Shown: positions 1 through 9,260 of the stretch, piece after piece
How positions within the stretch are numbered: position 1 is the first letter of the stretch
Layout of the letters: every line of letters starts with the position of its first letter
From: Sphingobacterium griseoflavum
GTDB lineage: Bacteria > Bacteroidota > Bacteroidia > Sphingobacteriales > Sphingobacteriaceae
DNA length: 64,000 bases
Direction of reading: 5' to 3'
Assembly (NCBI RefSeq): GCF_014653155.1
Contig: NZ_BNAF01000010.1
Location: 149,986 to 213,985 of the forward strand
Notes under the pieces: generated by a model
The model's database searches: none
Seen by the model: only the letters and a program-made list of their open reading frames with translations
What the model was told of the DNA's origin: nothing
Program-made: the position numbers and the translations under genes

Positions 1-777
1 TACGACAGGATGTATGACGGTTTTGCTCCCGAAAATGTCCACAACGATCCGAAAGCGAGAACAGCTTGGGCAGTGAACCAAGTGGAGTTGGCCGCAAAGG
101 CTTCCGCAAACCTTGGTTTGGATACGCTGGCCGCTTTTTCTGGTTCTCTACTATGGCATACCGTATATCCCTGGCCGCAACGACCTACGGGACTCGTACA
201 AGCAGGGTTCGACGAATTAGCTAAGCGCTGGCGCCCACTACTGGACATCTGCGATCAGTTTGGCGTTGATGTAGCCTATGAACTTCATCCGGGTGAAGAC
301 CTACACGACGGCATCACGTTCGAGCGGTTCTTGGAGGCAGTCGGCGGGCACGAGCGAGCTAATATCCTTTATGATCCTAGTCATTTCGTCCTACAACAGT
401 TAGATTATTTAGCCTTCATTGATTTCTATCATGATCGTATCAAAGCCTTCCATGTAAAAGACGCAGAATTTTTAAAAAGTGGAAAGTCAGGCGTTTACGG
501 TGGTTATCAAGATTGGATAGACCGCCCTGGACGTTTTCGTTCCTTGGGAGATGGACAGGTAGATTTCAAGGGTATTTTCACGAAACTATCGCGTTATGGG
601 TTCGATCGCTGGGCCGTAATCGAATGGGAATGCTGTATCAAAGATCCGGCTCAAGGAGCAGAAGAAGGCGTCGACTTTGTCAACAAGCACATTATCAATG
701 TAACCAAAAAGACGTTTGACGACTTTGCCAGTGCCGGGGCAGATGACGATTTAAACAAGCGCATCTTGGGCTTATAA
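1..777 (+). CDS. Sugar phosphate isomerase/epimerase family protein (5' truncated)
   Basis: The reading frame is open from the first base, so the true start lies outside the window; the ATG at 10 is internal. The protein resembles TIM-barrel xylose-isomerase-like enzymes that interconvert keto and aldo sugars or sugar acids. Metal and substrate motifs are visible: YELHPGE, ILYDPSH, a histidine in FHVKD, and IEWE near the C-terminus, in the order expected for the E-D-H-E metal site of this fold. The substrate cannot be read from sequence. It ends just before a hairpin that best serves the convergent M16 gene. The family assignment is firm, the exact reaction open. Confidence 0.85.
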   Translation, partial: YDRMYDGFAPENVHNDPKARTAWAVNQVELAAKASANLGLDTLAAFSGSLLWHTVYPWPQRPTGLVQAGFDELAKRWRPLLDICDQFGVDVAYELHPGEDLHDGITFERFLEAVGGHERANILYDPSHFVLQQLDYLAFIDFYHDRIKAFHVKDAEFLKSGKSGVYGGYQDWIDRPGRFRSLGDGQVDFKGIFTKLSRYGFDRWAVIEWECCIKDPAQGAEEGVDFVNKHIINVTKKTFDDFASAGADDDLNKRILGL

Positions 778-805
778 AAAACGTGCGCCGGTTTCTCCGG
801 CGCAC
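776..805 (-). terminator. Intrinsic terminator of the M16 peptidase gene
   Basis: Perfect 9-bp stem GTGCGCCGG / CCGGCGCAC with a 5-nt loop at 783-805. On the minus strand it is followed by a T-run (776-782). It lies between two convergent genes and may also slow plus-strand transcription, but there it lacks a T-tract. Confidence 0.85.
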
Positions 806-834
806 ATTCCTACTCGCTACCGCGATACAATTAT

Positions 835-3774
835 TTAGTATCCGAATATCTCTTGCAAAGTCAATTTCTGTACCTTACCCATTTTATTCAATTGTTCCGC
901 AGTCAGTGACTCTTGGTCACCCACTATACAATACACATAAGGTTTATTGCTCAACTCTTTGTTATGAAATGCCTTCAGGTCTGCATAATCCAATTTCGGC
1001 GCTTGTTCATATACCGATTTACGAATATCTGTTTCGTTACCCAAACGTTTTGCTCCAATGTAGCTGTTTAATATTCCCGCATTGGTAATACGCTCGCTCG
1101 CCAAAGACTTCATCAAACTGACCTTTGCCGTTTCTAAAGCCAATGGCGATTCGGGCAACTCGTTTAGCAGTTCGTTCATACCGGCAATAGCTTCGTTGAA
1201 TTTATCCGTCTGTGTGCCTATGTAGGCGCCGACAATGTAATGGTTTTCTTTCTTTTGCGGCTGGCCATAATATGCATATGTAGAATAAGCCAAGGCCTTT
1301 GATTCCCGGATAGTTTGGAAAACAATGCTACCCATTCCACCACCAAAATAATTGTTGAATAAAGATATCACAGGTGTATTCGTTGCTTGGTACAATTCCG
1401 AATTGCGGAACCAGAACACTTCGGCCTGTTTCATATCATAGTGGGCAAAGAGCACGCTATTCTCTGTCGTCGCCAATTCTTTGAACCCAGCACCACGCCG
1501 AACATCGACATAAGACCCCTTGTCAAGTTTTAGTTTAGGAAGTGTTGTTAGCAACTGATTTACTTCACGCGGACCATAGTAGAGAATAGTATGCTTGGTG
1601 TTAACCAAGTCGTGTAAGATCTTTACTAAATCTGCCGCCTTCAACTGATCAAGCTCTGCATCGCTAAACGTATAGTTGAAAGGGTTTTGTGGACCATATT
1701 TTGCGTACGCTCTTAATCCTTCCATGATACTGCCTTTGTTTTCCTTCGCATTGGAACGTGACTTTTTCAATCGGGACAGATAAGCCTGAAATGCGACCTC
1801 ATCCACCACACAGTTGCGTAGCAGATCTTGAATGAGCAATACCGTTTGATCGAAATGCTCGTCTAGCCCAGATATGGAAATACGGGACTCTTCATTACCC
1901 GCCGAGACCGAAAAGTCAGATGCCAGCCTATAAAAGGATTTACTGAAATCCTCGCTTGATTTATCCTTGGTGCCCAAAAACTCAAAATAATCAACCGCTA
2001 AAGCCAGAAGTTTGTTGTCCCACTTTCCTATGGGATACTGATAAGAAAGGCTAAAAAGTGTATTGTCCTTATTTTGTACGGACAAAACATCGATATCGCC
2101 CAATTTCCCTTTTAAGACTTCTTTATCATAATCCAACCATACGGGTTGTATCGCTTGCTCCGGCAGTGCGTTGACGGCTTTTAAAAACTCCGATTGACTG
2201 TCTCTGTTGACAGTGATCGGAGTGATAGCCGGCTTTTCCACTTTTACAACAGCCGTATCGAGCCCCTGTCTTTTATAAACCACCACATAATTCCGATCGT
2301 TAAGGTATTTGTTTGCAAATTCGACCACATCTTTTTTCGTTAGTTTGCTCAACCGGTCCGTATAACCGAGCTCCTTCGCCCAGTCTAGGTCCGACGTAAA
2401 GGCCGACATCAACTCCTCGGCCCTACTTTTATAGCTCTCATTCCGCGAAATCTGCTCTTTACGTTCATTGTTAATGATTGATGTGATGAGTTCGTCCGAA
2501 AACTCCCCATTCCGTAGCTTTGTCAGCTCGGCAAGCAATAGATTCCGGACATCTTCTAAGGATTGCCCTTGCGAAGGGTTTCCCTGCAAAATCAACATCG
2601 AATAGTCTTTCAGTACATATGGAAATGCGCCTGCCCCAAGTAATTTTTGCGACTTGACCAAATCAAGATCGATCATCCCCGCCGAACCATTCGTCAATAT
2701 GTTGGCCATCAGATTCAACATTTGTGCATCCTCACTCGCCGCACCAGGAAAACGAAATCCCAAAAATAGAAATTCTGCATTCGGTCCTTTCACCTCGCGA
2801 ATGATAGGTTGCTCTATTACCTTTTCGCGATCAAATGTGTAGGCCGGCACTTCCTTGGGCTTCATGTAAGAAAAAGCGCGTTCTATCTTTTGAATCATTT
2901 CCGCGGGTTCGAAATCCCCTGACATGATAACCCCCATGTTATTTGGCACATAGTACGTATCATAATAGTCTCGGATAGCCCGTAACGAGGGATTTTTTAA
3001 ATGTTCTACCGTACCGATAACCGTTTGCTTCCCATAGTTGTTATTGGGAAAAATCGCTTCAAACATCGCTTCCACAGCCTTTCTACCGTCGTTGTCCAAA
3101 CCAATGTTCTTTTCTTCATACACAGCCTCCAGTTCGGTGTGGAATAACCGAAGTACCGGAGATCGAAAACGTTCTGCCTGTACAGCAAGATATTTATCTA
3201 CAACATTGTTCGGGATATCTTCGATATAAACCGTTTGCTCAAACGAGGTGAAGGCGTTGGTACCCTCTGAGCCCATATTGCTCATCAGTTTATCATACTC
3301 ATTGGGAATAGCAAATTTAGCCGCTTCTCCAGATACCGAGTCAATTTGCCGATAAATTGCCTTTCGCTTTTGCTCATCCGATGTCGAATTGTATTGCTCA
3401 TAAAGAGCATCTATTTTAGCGAGCAGTGGCTTTTCTTCGCTCCAATCCAACGTTCCAAATTTATCGGTACCTTTGAAAAGCATATGTTCCAAATAGTGCG
3501 CTAAGCCAGTATGATCTTTGGGATCTGTTTTGCTACCCGCTTTGGTAGCAATGTAAGTTTGTATACGCGGCTGTTTTTTGCTCGGACTTAAGATTACAGT
3601 CAGTCCATTCTTTAATTTATAAAAACGGGCTTGCGTGGGATCATTGCTTACGTAACGATACGTGTAGCCATCCTCTATAGCTTCCTTCCACTCAAATTTC
3701 TTTTGTTGAGCAGATGTTCCAACCCAAATAAAAAGCAAGGATGCAAACACCGCTGCTCTAAAAAGTTTTCTCAT
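835..3774 (-). CDS. M16 (pitrilysin/insulinase) family zinc metalloprotease, exported
   Basis: 979 residues. An N-terminal hydrophobic signal peptide ends near SAQQ (residues 1-23), pointing to a periplasmic or surface-anchored protease. The inverted zinc motif HxxEH is present as HYLEH at residues 93-97, followed by the downstream TELEAVYEEKN glutamate region that supplies the third ligand. The length fits the two-repeat M16 architecture in one chain: an active N-terminal half and a C-terminal half (from about residue 550) where I see no second HxxEH, as usual for the non-catalytic half. Probable role is degradation of exported peptides. Transcribed alone, with its own terminator downstream. 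Confidence 0.93.
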   Translation of the reverse strand: MRKLFRAAVFASLLFIWVGTSAQQKKFEWKEAIEDGYTYRYVSNDPTQARFYKLKNGLTVILSPSKKQPRIQTYIATKAGSKTDPKDHTGLAHYLEHMLFKGTDKFGTLDWSEEKPLLAKIDALYEQYNSTSDEQKRKAIYRQIDSVSGEAAKFAIPNEYDKLMSNMGSEGTNAFTSFEQTVYIEDIPNNVVDKYLAVQAERFRSPVLRLFHTELEAVYEEKNIGLDNDGRKAVEAMFEAIFPNNNYGKQTVIGTVEHLKNPSLRAIRDYYDTYYVPNNMGVIMSGDFEPAEMIQKIERAFSYMKPKEVPAYTFDREKVIEQPIIREVKGPNAEFLFLGFRFPGAASEDAQMLNLMANILTNGSAGMIDLDLVKSQKLLGAGAFPYVLKDYSMLILQGNPSQGQSLEDVRNLLLAELTKLRNGEFSDELITSIINNERKEQISRNESYKSRAEELMSAFTSDLDWAKELGYTDRLSKLTKKDVVEFANKYLNDRNYVVVYKRQGLDTAVVKVEKPAITPITVNRDSQSEFLKAVNALPEQAIQPVWLDYDKEVLKGKLGDIDVLSVQNKDNTLFSLSYQYPIGKWDNKLLALAVDYFEFLGTKDKSSEDFSKSFYRLASDFSVSAGNEESRISISGLDEHFDQTVLLIQDLLRNCVVDEVAFQAYLSRLKKSRSNAKENKGSIMEGLRAYAKYGPQNPFNYTFSDAELDQLKAADLVKILHDLVNTKHTILYYGPREVNQLLTTLPKLKLDKGSYVDVRRGAGFKELATTENSVLFAHYDMKQAEVFWFRNSELYQATNTPVISLFNNYFGGGMGSIVFQTIRESKALAYSTYAYYGQPQKKENHYIVGAYIGTQTDKFNEAIAGMNELLNELPESPLALETAKVSLMKSLASERITNAGILNSYIGAKRLGNETDIRKSVYEQAPKLDYADLKAFHNKELSNKPYVYCIVGDQESLTAEQLNKMGKVQKLTLQEIFGY

Positions 3775-4005
3775 AAGGCGAATAAGGTTTTATACAGTAA
3801 ATACTTGCTAAATTTAACGTAAAAAAAATGAATGTTTTCATACGTTCTGATATATTCCGAATTTTTTATTAAAAAACGGCCTTTTCACTGAAAAAAATAA
3901 AGGAAACTTGTTCTCAAGTACGGTAAGTAACAAATTGCAAACGCAGATTGCCTTTACAAATACATTCAGCGACAAATACAGGAAAATAAGTCCAAAAACA
4001 ACCTA

Positions 4006-5124
4006 TCACCTATCTACATTTCGTTTGAATATATTGAGCTCTTCAAGCAATTTCTTGAAATTTTCATTGTTTTTCTCCTCTTCACCCAATAAAAAACCCC
4101 ACGCTTTTAGATCGCGTACCCGATCAAATAAGATCTTGCAGATGGCAAGTATTGGGATTGCCAAGAACATACCCGAAATACCCCACAACATTTCGCCAAC
4201 AATAATGGCCATCATCGCAAAGAGGGAATTTATCTTGACTTTTGAACCAACGATTTTAGGAACTACGAAATTACTATCTATGAGATGGATAACGATCAAT
4301 GCCACCACAACAAAAAAAACATGCGTGATCGAAGACGTTGCAAAGGTAATGAGCGCAATGATAAGCATAGCGAGCACAATCCCTATATAGGGCAGCACGT
4401 TAAACACACCAGTTATAATCGCTAGCATAAGGCTGTATTTCACGCCAATAATACTCAGCGCTATAAAGGTAAGTGCCGCAACTATAGCCATTTGCAACAC
4501 CAAGCCAATCAGGTATTTTTTAACAACATATTGAATCTGTTTCACAATATCCATCACGATGATATGGTGTTCTGTTCGGTTCAGCAACAGTAGAAAACGA
4601 ACAATATGACCGCGATAAATGAGTATAAAAAATGCATAAAGAAATGTGAATACGAATAAGATAAGGAGGGACGATAGCGATAGCAGCGCAATACCCACAA
4701 TAGCAGTCCCTTGGCTCACGGATTTGGAAACGGTACTGGTCAGATATTCCATTTGTTCACTTTGCGCAACACCAAAGGTTTTATGTACCCAAACTTGCGC
4801 TAGCTGAAATCCATCTATAATCTGTTTTTCAAAAGCAGGCCAATCGTCTTTCAACATGGACAATTGAGAGCCCAACATCGTGAAAAGACCACCTATAAGC
4901 CCAAAAAAAAGTATTAAGGCAACAACTGCTGCCAACGTACGATGCAAACGCAACTTCCTTTCCAGCCAATTGCACACGGGAACCAGTAGCAGGGAAAATA
5001 GACTACCCAGAATCAGTGGCACCACGATAGTCTGTCCGATACGAGCAATGTAACCTAAGGCAATGATGGAAATCAATGTGCAGGCCAGTTTAATGTAGAA
5101 CGGCAAGGTAAAAAATTTGATCAT
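4006..5124 (-). CDS. AI-2E family (PerM/YdiK-type) membrane transporter
   Basis: 372 residues with about seven or eight hydrophobic segments and the family-typical order: two N-terminal helices, a soluble loop (about 75-140), then helices through to the GVFNVLPYIGIVLA segment and the SNFVVPKIVGSKVKINSL motif near residue 300, which is highly diagnostic. The C-terminal tail is charged and cytoplasmic. Family members have been linked to autoinducer-2 export or ion antiport; the substrate here is not readable from sequence. It stands alone, with the M16 gene downstream in the same direction but about 230 bp away. Confidence 0.9.
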   Translation of the reverse strand: MIKFFTLPFYIKLACTLISIIALGYIARIGQTIVVPLILGSLFSLLLVPVCNWLERKLRLHRTLAAVVALILFFGLIGGLFTMLGSQLSMLKDDWPAFEKQIIDGFQLAQVWVHKTFGVAQSEQMEYLTSTVSKSVSQGTAIVGIALLSLSSLLILFVFTFLYAFFILIYRGHIVRFLLLLNRTEHHIIVMDIVKQIQYVVKKYLIGLVLQMAIVAALTFIALSIIGVKYSLMLAIITGVFNVLPYIGIVLAMLIIALITFATSSITHVFFVVVALIVIHLIDSNFVVPKIVGSKVKINSLFAMMAIIVGEMLWGISGMFLAIPILAICKILFDRVRDLKAWGFLLGEEEKNNENFKKLLEELNIFKRNVDR

Positions 5125-5420
5125 TTTATTGAAAAATATCGTACCTTCTAATATACCATTTTTTTGAAATTATTTCCTCTTTACCTTTACAATTCGATGA
5201 CTCACCTCTTGAAAAGAAAACCGAGCTATGGTATGCCTTTGAGTTTCTTCGTTAACAGGACGCTAGCTGCCCAGCTAAACCTACCCCATAAAACTAATCG
5301 TGAAATTTATCCTTTGATCCTACATTCAGTCCAGCCTTGTCATATGATAGATGATCTGAATTTTTTCACTGTACAACATAAAAACTATTAAAATCTACTA
5401 TTTCTATAGATATAATTGTT

Positions 5421-5446
5421 TTTGTGATTTAATATTGGTACGTTTG
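5421..5446 (+). promoter_or_regulatory. Bacteroidetes-type promoter for the small RNA candidate
   Basis: A perfect -7 element TACGTTTG (5439-5446, consensus TAnnTTTG) is preceded by TTTG at 5421-5424 (14-nt spacing, short) or TTG at 5416-5418 (20-nt spacing, more usual). The predicted start is near 5453. No gene follows in this direction except the short hairpin unit. Confidence 0.6.
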
Positions 5447-5452
5447 TGTTAT

Positions 5453-5519
5453 CATAAAATACATAGGTTTATAATTGGTTAGCTTAAGGTTTCCATTCTC
5501 CCCGTTTGGAAACCTTTTT
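5453..5519 (+). ncRNA. Candidate small RNA, C-rich-loop family, copy 1
   Basis: A transcript of about 65 nt is predicted between the promoter at 5421-5446 and an intrinsic terminator. The 17-nt block TAGGTTTATAATTGGTT (5464-5480) is repeated with one mismatch at 50016-50032. It is followed by a 5-nt spacer and a hairpin with 10-bp arms AAGGTTTCCA (5486-5495) and TGGAAACCTT (5507-5516), then T residues. The loop TTCTCCCCGTT carries a run of four C. Compared with copy 2, the stem sequence differs completely while block, spacing and C-rich loop are kept. Function unknown. Confidence 0.5.
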
Positions 5520-5550
5520 AAAAGAATATCACTAAACAACACATCTCGCA

Positions 5551-5579
5551 AAAAAGAGGATGCAGTAGCACCTCTTTTT
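5551..5579 (-). terminator. Terminator of dctA
   Basis: Arms AAAAAGAGG (5551-5559) and CCTCTTTTT (5571-5579) enclose an 11-nt loop. The A/T ends make it work in either direction; it sits 23 bp past the dctA stop. Confidence 0.75.
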
Positions 5580-5601
5580 GTTTAATTACTTATTTAGATT
5601 A

Positions 5602-6864
5602 TTAATCTCCTTCTTGTAGTTGCTGTTTCAGCACAGTAAGATCCAAACCTTTTTCAAATTTGGAAATGACTATTGTCGCCGCCGCATTTCCGATAATGTT
5701 CGTTATCGCCCGAGCTTCACTCATAAACCGATCAATTCCTAAAATCAGGCCAACGGCTTCTACTGGCACATGGCCAACGACGGGTAATGTGGCCGCCAAC
5801 GTCACAAAACCACTTCCGGTAACACCCGCGGCGCCTTTCGATGTTAACAAAAGAACCAATAACAACGAAATTTCCTGCTGCAGCGAGAGGTGCATATTCA
5901 ACGCCTGTGACACAAAGACGGCAGCCATGGTCAAATATATGCAGGTACCGTCCAGATTAAACGAGTATCCGGTTGGAATTACAAGCCCAACAATCGATTT
6001 CGAGCAACCTGCACGTTCTAGCTTTTGCATGATACCCGGAAGAGCAGATTCAGACGACGATGTCCCCAGCACGATCAACAACTCTTCCTTCATGAAGCGG
6101 ATAAGTTTCGCGATGTTGATGCCAACATAAAAATAAAGTACACCTCCGATGATGCATACGATAAAGACCAAACAGGTCAGGTAAAAACTGAGCATCAGCA
6201 ATCCAAGTTTTGACAAAGCCTCTACGCCATATTTTCCCACCGTAAAGCCCATTGCACCCATCGCACCTATTGGCGCCAGGTACATAATCATCCGGATCAC
6301 CGCGAACAAACCTTTTAGGAAAGCGTTCAACACTGTCAAAACAGGCGCTGCTGCTGTTTCGCCGATTTTTGTCAACCCAATGCCAAATAGCACGGCGAAA
6401 ACGAGTACTTGCAGCAAGTTATCAGATGCCACCGCTGCAATGACATTTTCCGGAATGATACTTAACAACCAGTCCAGCATATTTTTTTGCGTTTCCGCAT
6501 CTTTTACATAATGCGCGATACTCGATCCATCCAATGTACTGGGATCTACGTTCATTCCTGTCCCCGGTTGAATCCAATTCACAAAAATCAAACCTATAAC
6601 CAAGGCCGCCGTGGTCATTAGTTCAAAGTAAATTAACGCAGATAAACCGATTTTTCCGACTTTCTTCACATCCTGCATACTGGCAATACCAATCACAATC
6701 GAGCTGAAGATCAGCGGAGCGATGACCATTTTAATCAATTTGATGAATCCGTCGCCCAGTGGTTTCAGCTTAATTGCTGCGTCAGGGTAGAAAATACCGA
6801 CGGAGATACCTACGGTTATTCCTATCAATACCTGAACATATAGATTTTTGAGGAGCCTATGCAT
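5602..6864 (-). CDS. dctA: C4-dicarboxylate:cation symporter (DAACS family)
   Basis: 420 residues, the normal length of DctA/GltP carriers. The sequence closely follows DctA: the N-terminal PLGDGFIKLIKMVIAPLIF segment, NWIQPGTGMNVDPSTLD, the re-entrant serine-rich motif GTSSSESALPG, the helix IPTGYSFNLDGT, and the C-terminal GIDRFMSEARAITNIIGN, which carries substrate- and cation-binding residues. It imports succinate, fumarate or malate (possibly aspartate) with protons or sodium across the inner membrane. Single-gene unit with a downstream terminator. No DctB/DctR-type regulators are adjacent, so control is not evident. Confidence 0.93.
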   Translation of the reverse strand: MHRLLKNLYVQVLIGITVGISVGIFYPDAAIKLKPLGDGFIKLIKMVIAPLIFSSIVIGIASMQDVKKVGKIGLSALIYFELMTTAALVIGLIFVNWIQPGTGMNVDPSTLDGSSIAHYVKDAETQKNMLDWLLSIIPENVIAAVASDNLLQVLVFAVLFGIGLTKIGETAAAPVLTVLNAFLKGLFAVIRMIMYLAPIGAMGAMGFTVGKYGVEALSKLGLLMLSFYLTCLVFIVCIIGGVLYFYVGINIAKLIRFMKEELLIVLGTSSSESALPGIMQKLERAGCSKSIVGLVIPTGYSFNLDGTCIYLTMAAVFVSQALNMHLSLQQEISLLLVLLLTSKGAAGVTGSGFVTLAATLPVVGHVPVEAVGLILGIDRFMSEARAITNIIGNAAATIVISKFEKGLDLTVLKQQLQEGD

Positions 6865-7010
6865 AGCGGAGAATGTATTGGATTATAATGGACACGCTAA
6901 TATAAACATAAAATCGCGCTTCCAAAGACACTATCATATTATCCGTTTACCCTATATTGTGGTCGAAAAAATTGCTGTGTGAGGCTATGATGAAGCATAC
7001 GTTATTGCAC

Positions 7011-7050
7011 AAAAAAGCGGTTTAAAACTTCAAACGAAGCTTTAAACCGC
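7011..7050 (-). terminator. Terminator of the YceI lipoprotein gene
   Basis: Arms GCGGTTTAAA (7017-7026) and TTTAAACCGC (7041-7050), followed on the minus strand by six T. It lies 16 bp past the stop codon. Confidence 0.85.
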
Positions 7051-7066
7051 CTAAAAAAATGGAATA

Positions 7067-7744
7067 CTATTTTTTTGTAGCGTGCAATTGTATCCCGATC
7101 TCGATGTCTTTACTGATCATCCATTCGGCAGGATCGCCTTCCGAGGTACCAAATTTGATGCCCCAATCTGCACGATTTACCGTAAACTTGGCTCCTACAG
7201 AAACCTTGTCTCCCTCAACAGCGATCTTCGCTGGGAAAGAAATGTTCAACGTGCTATCCAAAAGTGTCAGATTCCCACTAACGTTCTTATTCGCGCCTTC
7301 GATAGCACCTTTTGCCGTAGCAGCATCTAAATCCGATACGCTTGTAATTTTGAAAGTTGCCGTAGCAAATTTCTCCACATCGAAGAAATCCGGATTTTTC
7401 AAATGGTTTTCGAGATCCGATGATTTTTTATCAGCCTCCGTAACGGATGCCGAATCCACTTTCAGTGATTTCATGTCAATGGTAAAGTCGCCTGCGGTCA
7501 CATCGTCACCTGAAACGGACAACTCGCCCGACGTCAACGACAATGTTCCCCAGCGTGGTGCAAAACCACCTTTGTGAAAAGCCTTCCAATCCACTTTCGA
7601 TGTTGATAAATCAACGGCATACGCATCACCCTGTGCTTCCGCGACAGTTTGCTCGCTAGATGTACTGGTGCTTGAACCACTTCCGCCGCAAGATGCAAAA
7701 ACAAGTGCGGCAGCAGCCACCATAGATAATCCAATTTTTTTCAT
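7067..7744 (-). CDS. YceI family lipoprotein
   Basis: 225 residues. The N-terminus MKKIGLSMVAAAALVFASC ends in a lipobox (FASC), so the mature protein is lipid-anchored at the first cysteine and followed by a flexible Gly/Ser/Thr stretch. The remainder matches the YceI lipocalin-like barrel: STSKVDWKAFHKGGF near the start, GTLSLTSGELSV, and the C-terminal GAKFTVNRADWGIKFG. YceI proteins bind isoprenoid or other amphipathic lipids in the envelope; the ligand here is unknown. Monocistronic with its own terminator. Confidence 0.9.
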   Translation of the reverse strand: MKKIGLSMVAAAALVFASCGGSGSSTSTSSEQTVAEAQGDAYAVDLSTSKVDWKAFHKGGFAPRWGTLSLTSGELSVSGDDVTAGDFTIDMKSLKVDSASVTEADKKSSDLENHLKNPDFFDVEKFATATFKITSVSDLDAATAKGAIEGANKNVSGNLTLLDSTLNISFPAKIAVEGDKVSVGAKFTVNRADWGIKFGTSEGDPAEWMISKDIEIGIQLHATKK

Positions 7745-7879
7745 AAATATGTTTTTTTGTTCTAAATTAAGCGTTAAAATTATTTATCTTTTTTGAATTA
7801 TACAATATGCTATATAATTTAAATAACAAAAAGACATTGAAATTATCAATTTGTAGAAGTTTAAACAATCAAATACCTA

Positions 7880-9115
7880 TTAACCTAGAATCGTCAAGGA
7901 TTTTTTGATGATAGCAACCGCTTCCTGCAGTTGCTCTTCGTCGATCACTAACGGGGGAGCGAAGCGGATTTTATCGCCGTGAGTAGGTTTGGCTAAGAGG
8001 CCATACTGCATCATCTGCAAACAAAGATCGTAAGCTGCATCATTACTATCATGCTCGATAACGATCGCATTTAATAAACCCTTTCCACGGATTTCTTTTA
8101 TTGCTGGATGGTTTATCTTGGCGATCTCGGCACGAAAGATCTCTCCCAAACGCTCGGCGTTATCGGCCAAAGATTCTGCTTTCAGTACATCCAGTGCCGC
8201 AATGGCTACTGCACAAGCCAAGGGGTTTCCCCCGTAAGTAGATCCATGTTCTCCTGGCTGTATAGTCAGCATGATTTCGTTGTCGGCAAGCACTGCCGAA
8301 ACAGGCAACATGCCGCCACTTAAGGCCTTTCCCAAAATCAACATATCAGGCCTTACAGCTTCATGATCGCAAGCCAGCAATTTCCCGGTGCGGCACAAGC
8401 CGGTTTGGATTTCATCCGCAATAAAAAGCACCTGATGCTGTTTACACAGCGCGAAGGCTTGCGCCAGGTAACCCTCATCCGGAACGAGTACACCAGCTTC
8501 CCCTTGTATTGGTTCGATCAACAGCCCCACGACGTCAGGATCCTGAAGTGCCATCTCCAAGGCGTTCACATCGTTGTATGGGATCGTTACATATCCATCC
8601 ACAAAAGGGCCAAATCCATCTCTTGCAGATTCGTCTGTACTAAAAGATATGACGTTCACGGTACGCCCATGAAAATTGCCGTTCATCGTTACGATCTTGG
8701 CAGCGCCATCCGCTACACCCTTCACCTTATACCCCCACTTTCTGGCAAGCTTGATAGCAGTTTCGACCGCTTCCACGCCTGTATTCATCGGCAGAACCCG
8801 ATCATAGCCGAAGTAAGCACTTATATAAGCGACATATTCGGATAGTTTTTCGCTATGGAAGGCACGCGATGTTAAGGTCAATTGTTTCGCCTGCATGATG
8901 AAAGCTTCCACAAGCTTAGGATGACAGTGCCCTTGGTTCACCGCGGAGTACCCAGACAGGAAATCAAAATATCGTTTACCCTCAACGTCCCATACGAATG
9001 GCCCATTCCCCCTTTCCAAAACCACAGGTAATGGATGGTAATTATGTGCGCCAAATTTATCTTCTTGCGCAATCAGGTGTTGCGTTTTTGCTGCTAAGCC
9101 GTGCTTTTCCATCAT
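7880..9115 (-). CDS. rocD: Ornithine--oxo-acid transaminase
   Basis: 411 residues of a class III PLP-dependent aminotransferase. N-terminal features ([38 protein letters not shown], residues about 26-63, broken here by family-typical Gly and Asp) identify the ornithine aminotransferase branch. [16 protein letters not shown] carries the PLP-pyridine aspartate, and the Schiff-base lysine is K263 in LGKALSGG. The enzyme converts ornithine and 2-oxoglutarate to glutamate semialdehyde and glutamate, linking arginine breakdown to proline and glutamate. It is divergent from the mscS-type gene; the two share a 145-bp intergenic region. Confidence 0.94.
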   Translation of the reverse strand: MMEKHGLAAKTQHLIAQEDKFGAHNYHPLPVVLERGNGPFVWDVEGKRYFDFLSGYSAVNQGHCHPKLVEAFIMQAKQLTLTSRAFHSEKLSEYVAYISAYFGYDRVLPMNTGVEAVETAIKLARKWGYKVKGVADGAAKIVTMNGNFHGRTVNVISFSTDESARDGFGPFVDGYVTIPYNDVNALEMALQDPDVVGLLIEPIQGEAGVLVPDEGYLAQAFALCKQHQVLFIADEIQTGLCRTGKLLACDHEAVRPDMLILGKALSGGMLPVSAVLADNEIMLTIQPGEHGSTYGGNPLACAVAIAALDVLKAESLADNAERLGEIFRAEIAKINHPAIKEIRGKGLLNAIVIEHDSNDAAYDLCLQMMQYGLLAKPTHGDKIRFAPPLVIDEEQLQEAVAIIKKSLTILG

Positions 9116-9260
9116 AAAGTAAAAGTTTTATATTCATAAAAGTACAAAATATAGCTAACAAAGAAAAAGCGTACAGCTACGGATCTATTTCGAATTTCCC
9201 TACCAAAAAACGAGATATTTTAAAGATATTTGACGTTTGTAATCGCCCTAACCCACAGAT

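Larger units (their letters stand above)
5125..5601. other. 477-bp intergenic region with a small-RNA-like unit
   Basis: No convincing protein gene. The only longer frame (5164-5391, plus) encodes 75 residues without recognisable motif. The right half holds a promoter-like element, a short transcription unit ending in a hairpin and T-run on the plus strand, and the dctA terminator on the minus strand, listed separately. Confidence 0.7.

Noticed and set aside
3908..4390. Plus-strand frame of 160 codons
   Set aside because: Antisense to the AI-2E-family gene, whose protein is unmistakable; serine/threonine/isoleucine-rich translation is typical of a shadow frame.
5164..5391. Plus-strand frame of 75 codons in the intergenic region
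   Set aside because: No motif, no ribosome-binding or promoter signal, no typical composition. The promoter and terminator lie downstream of it.
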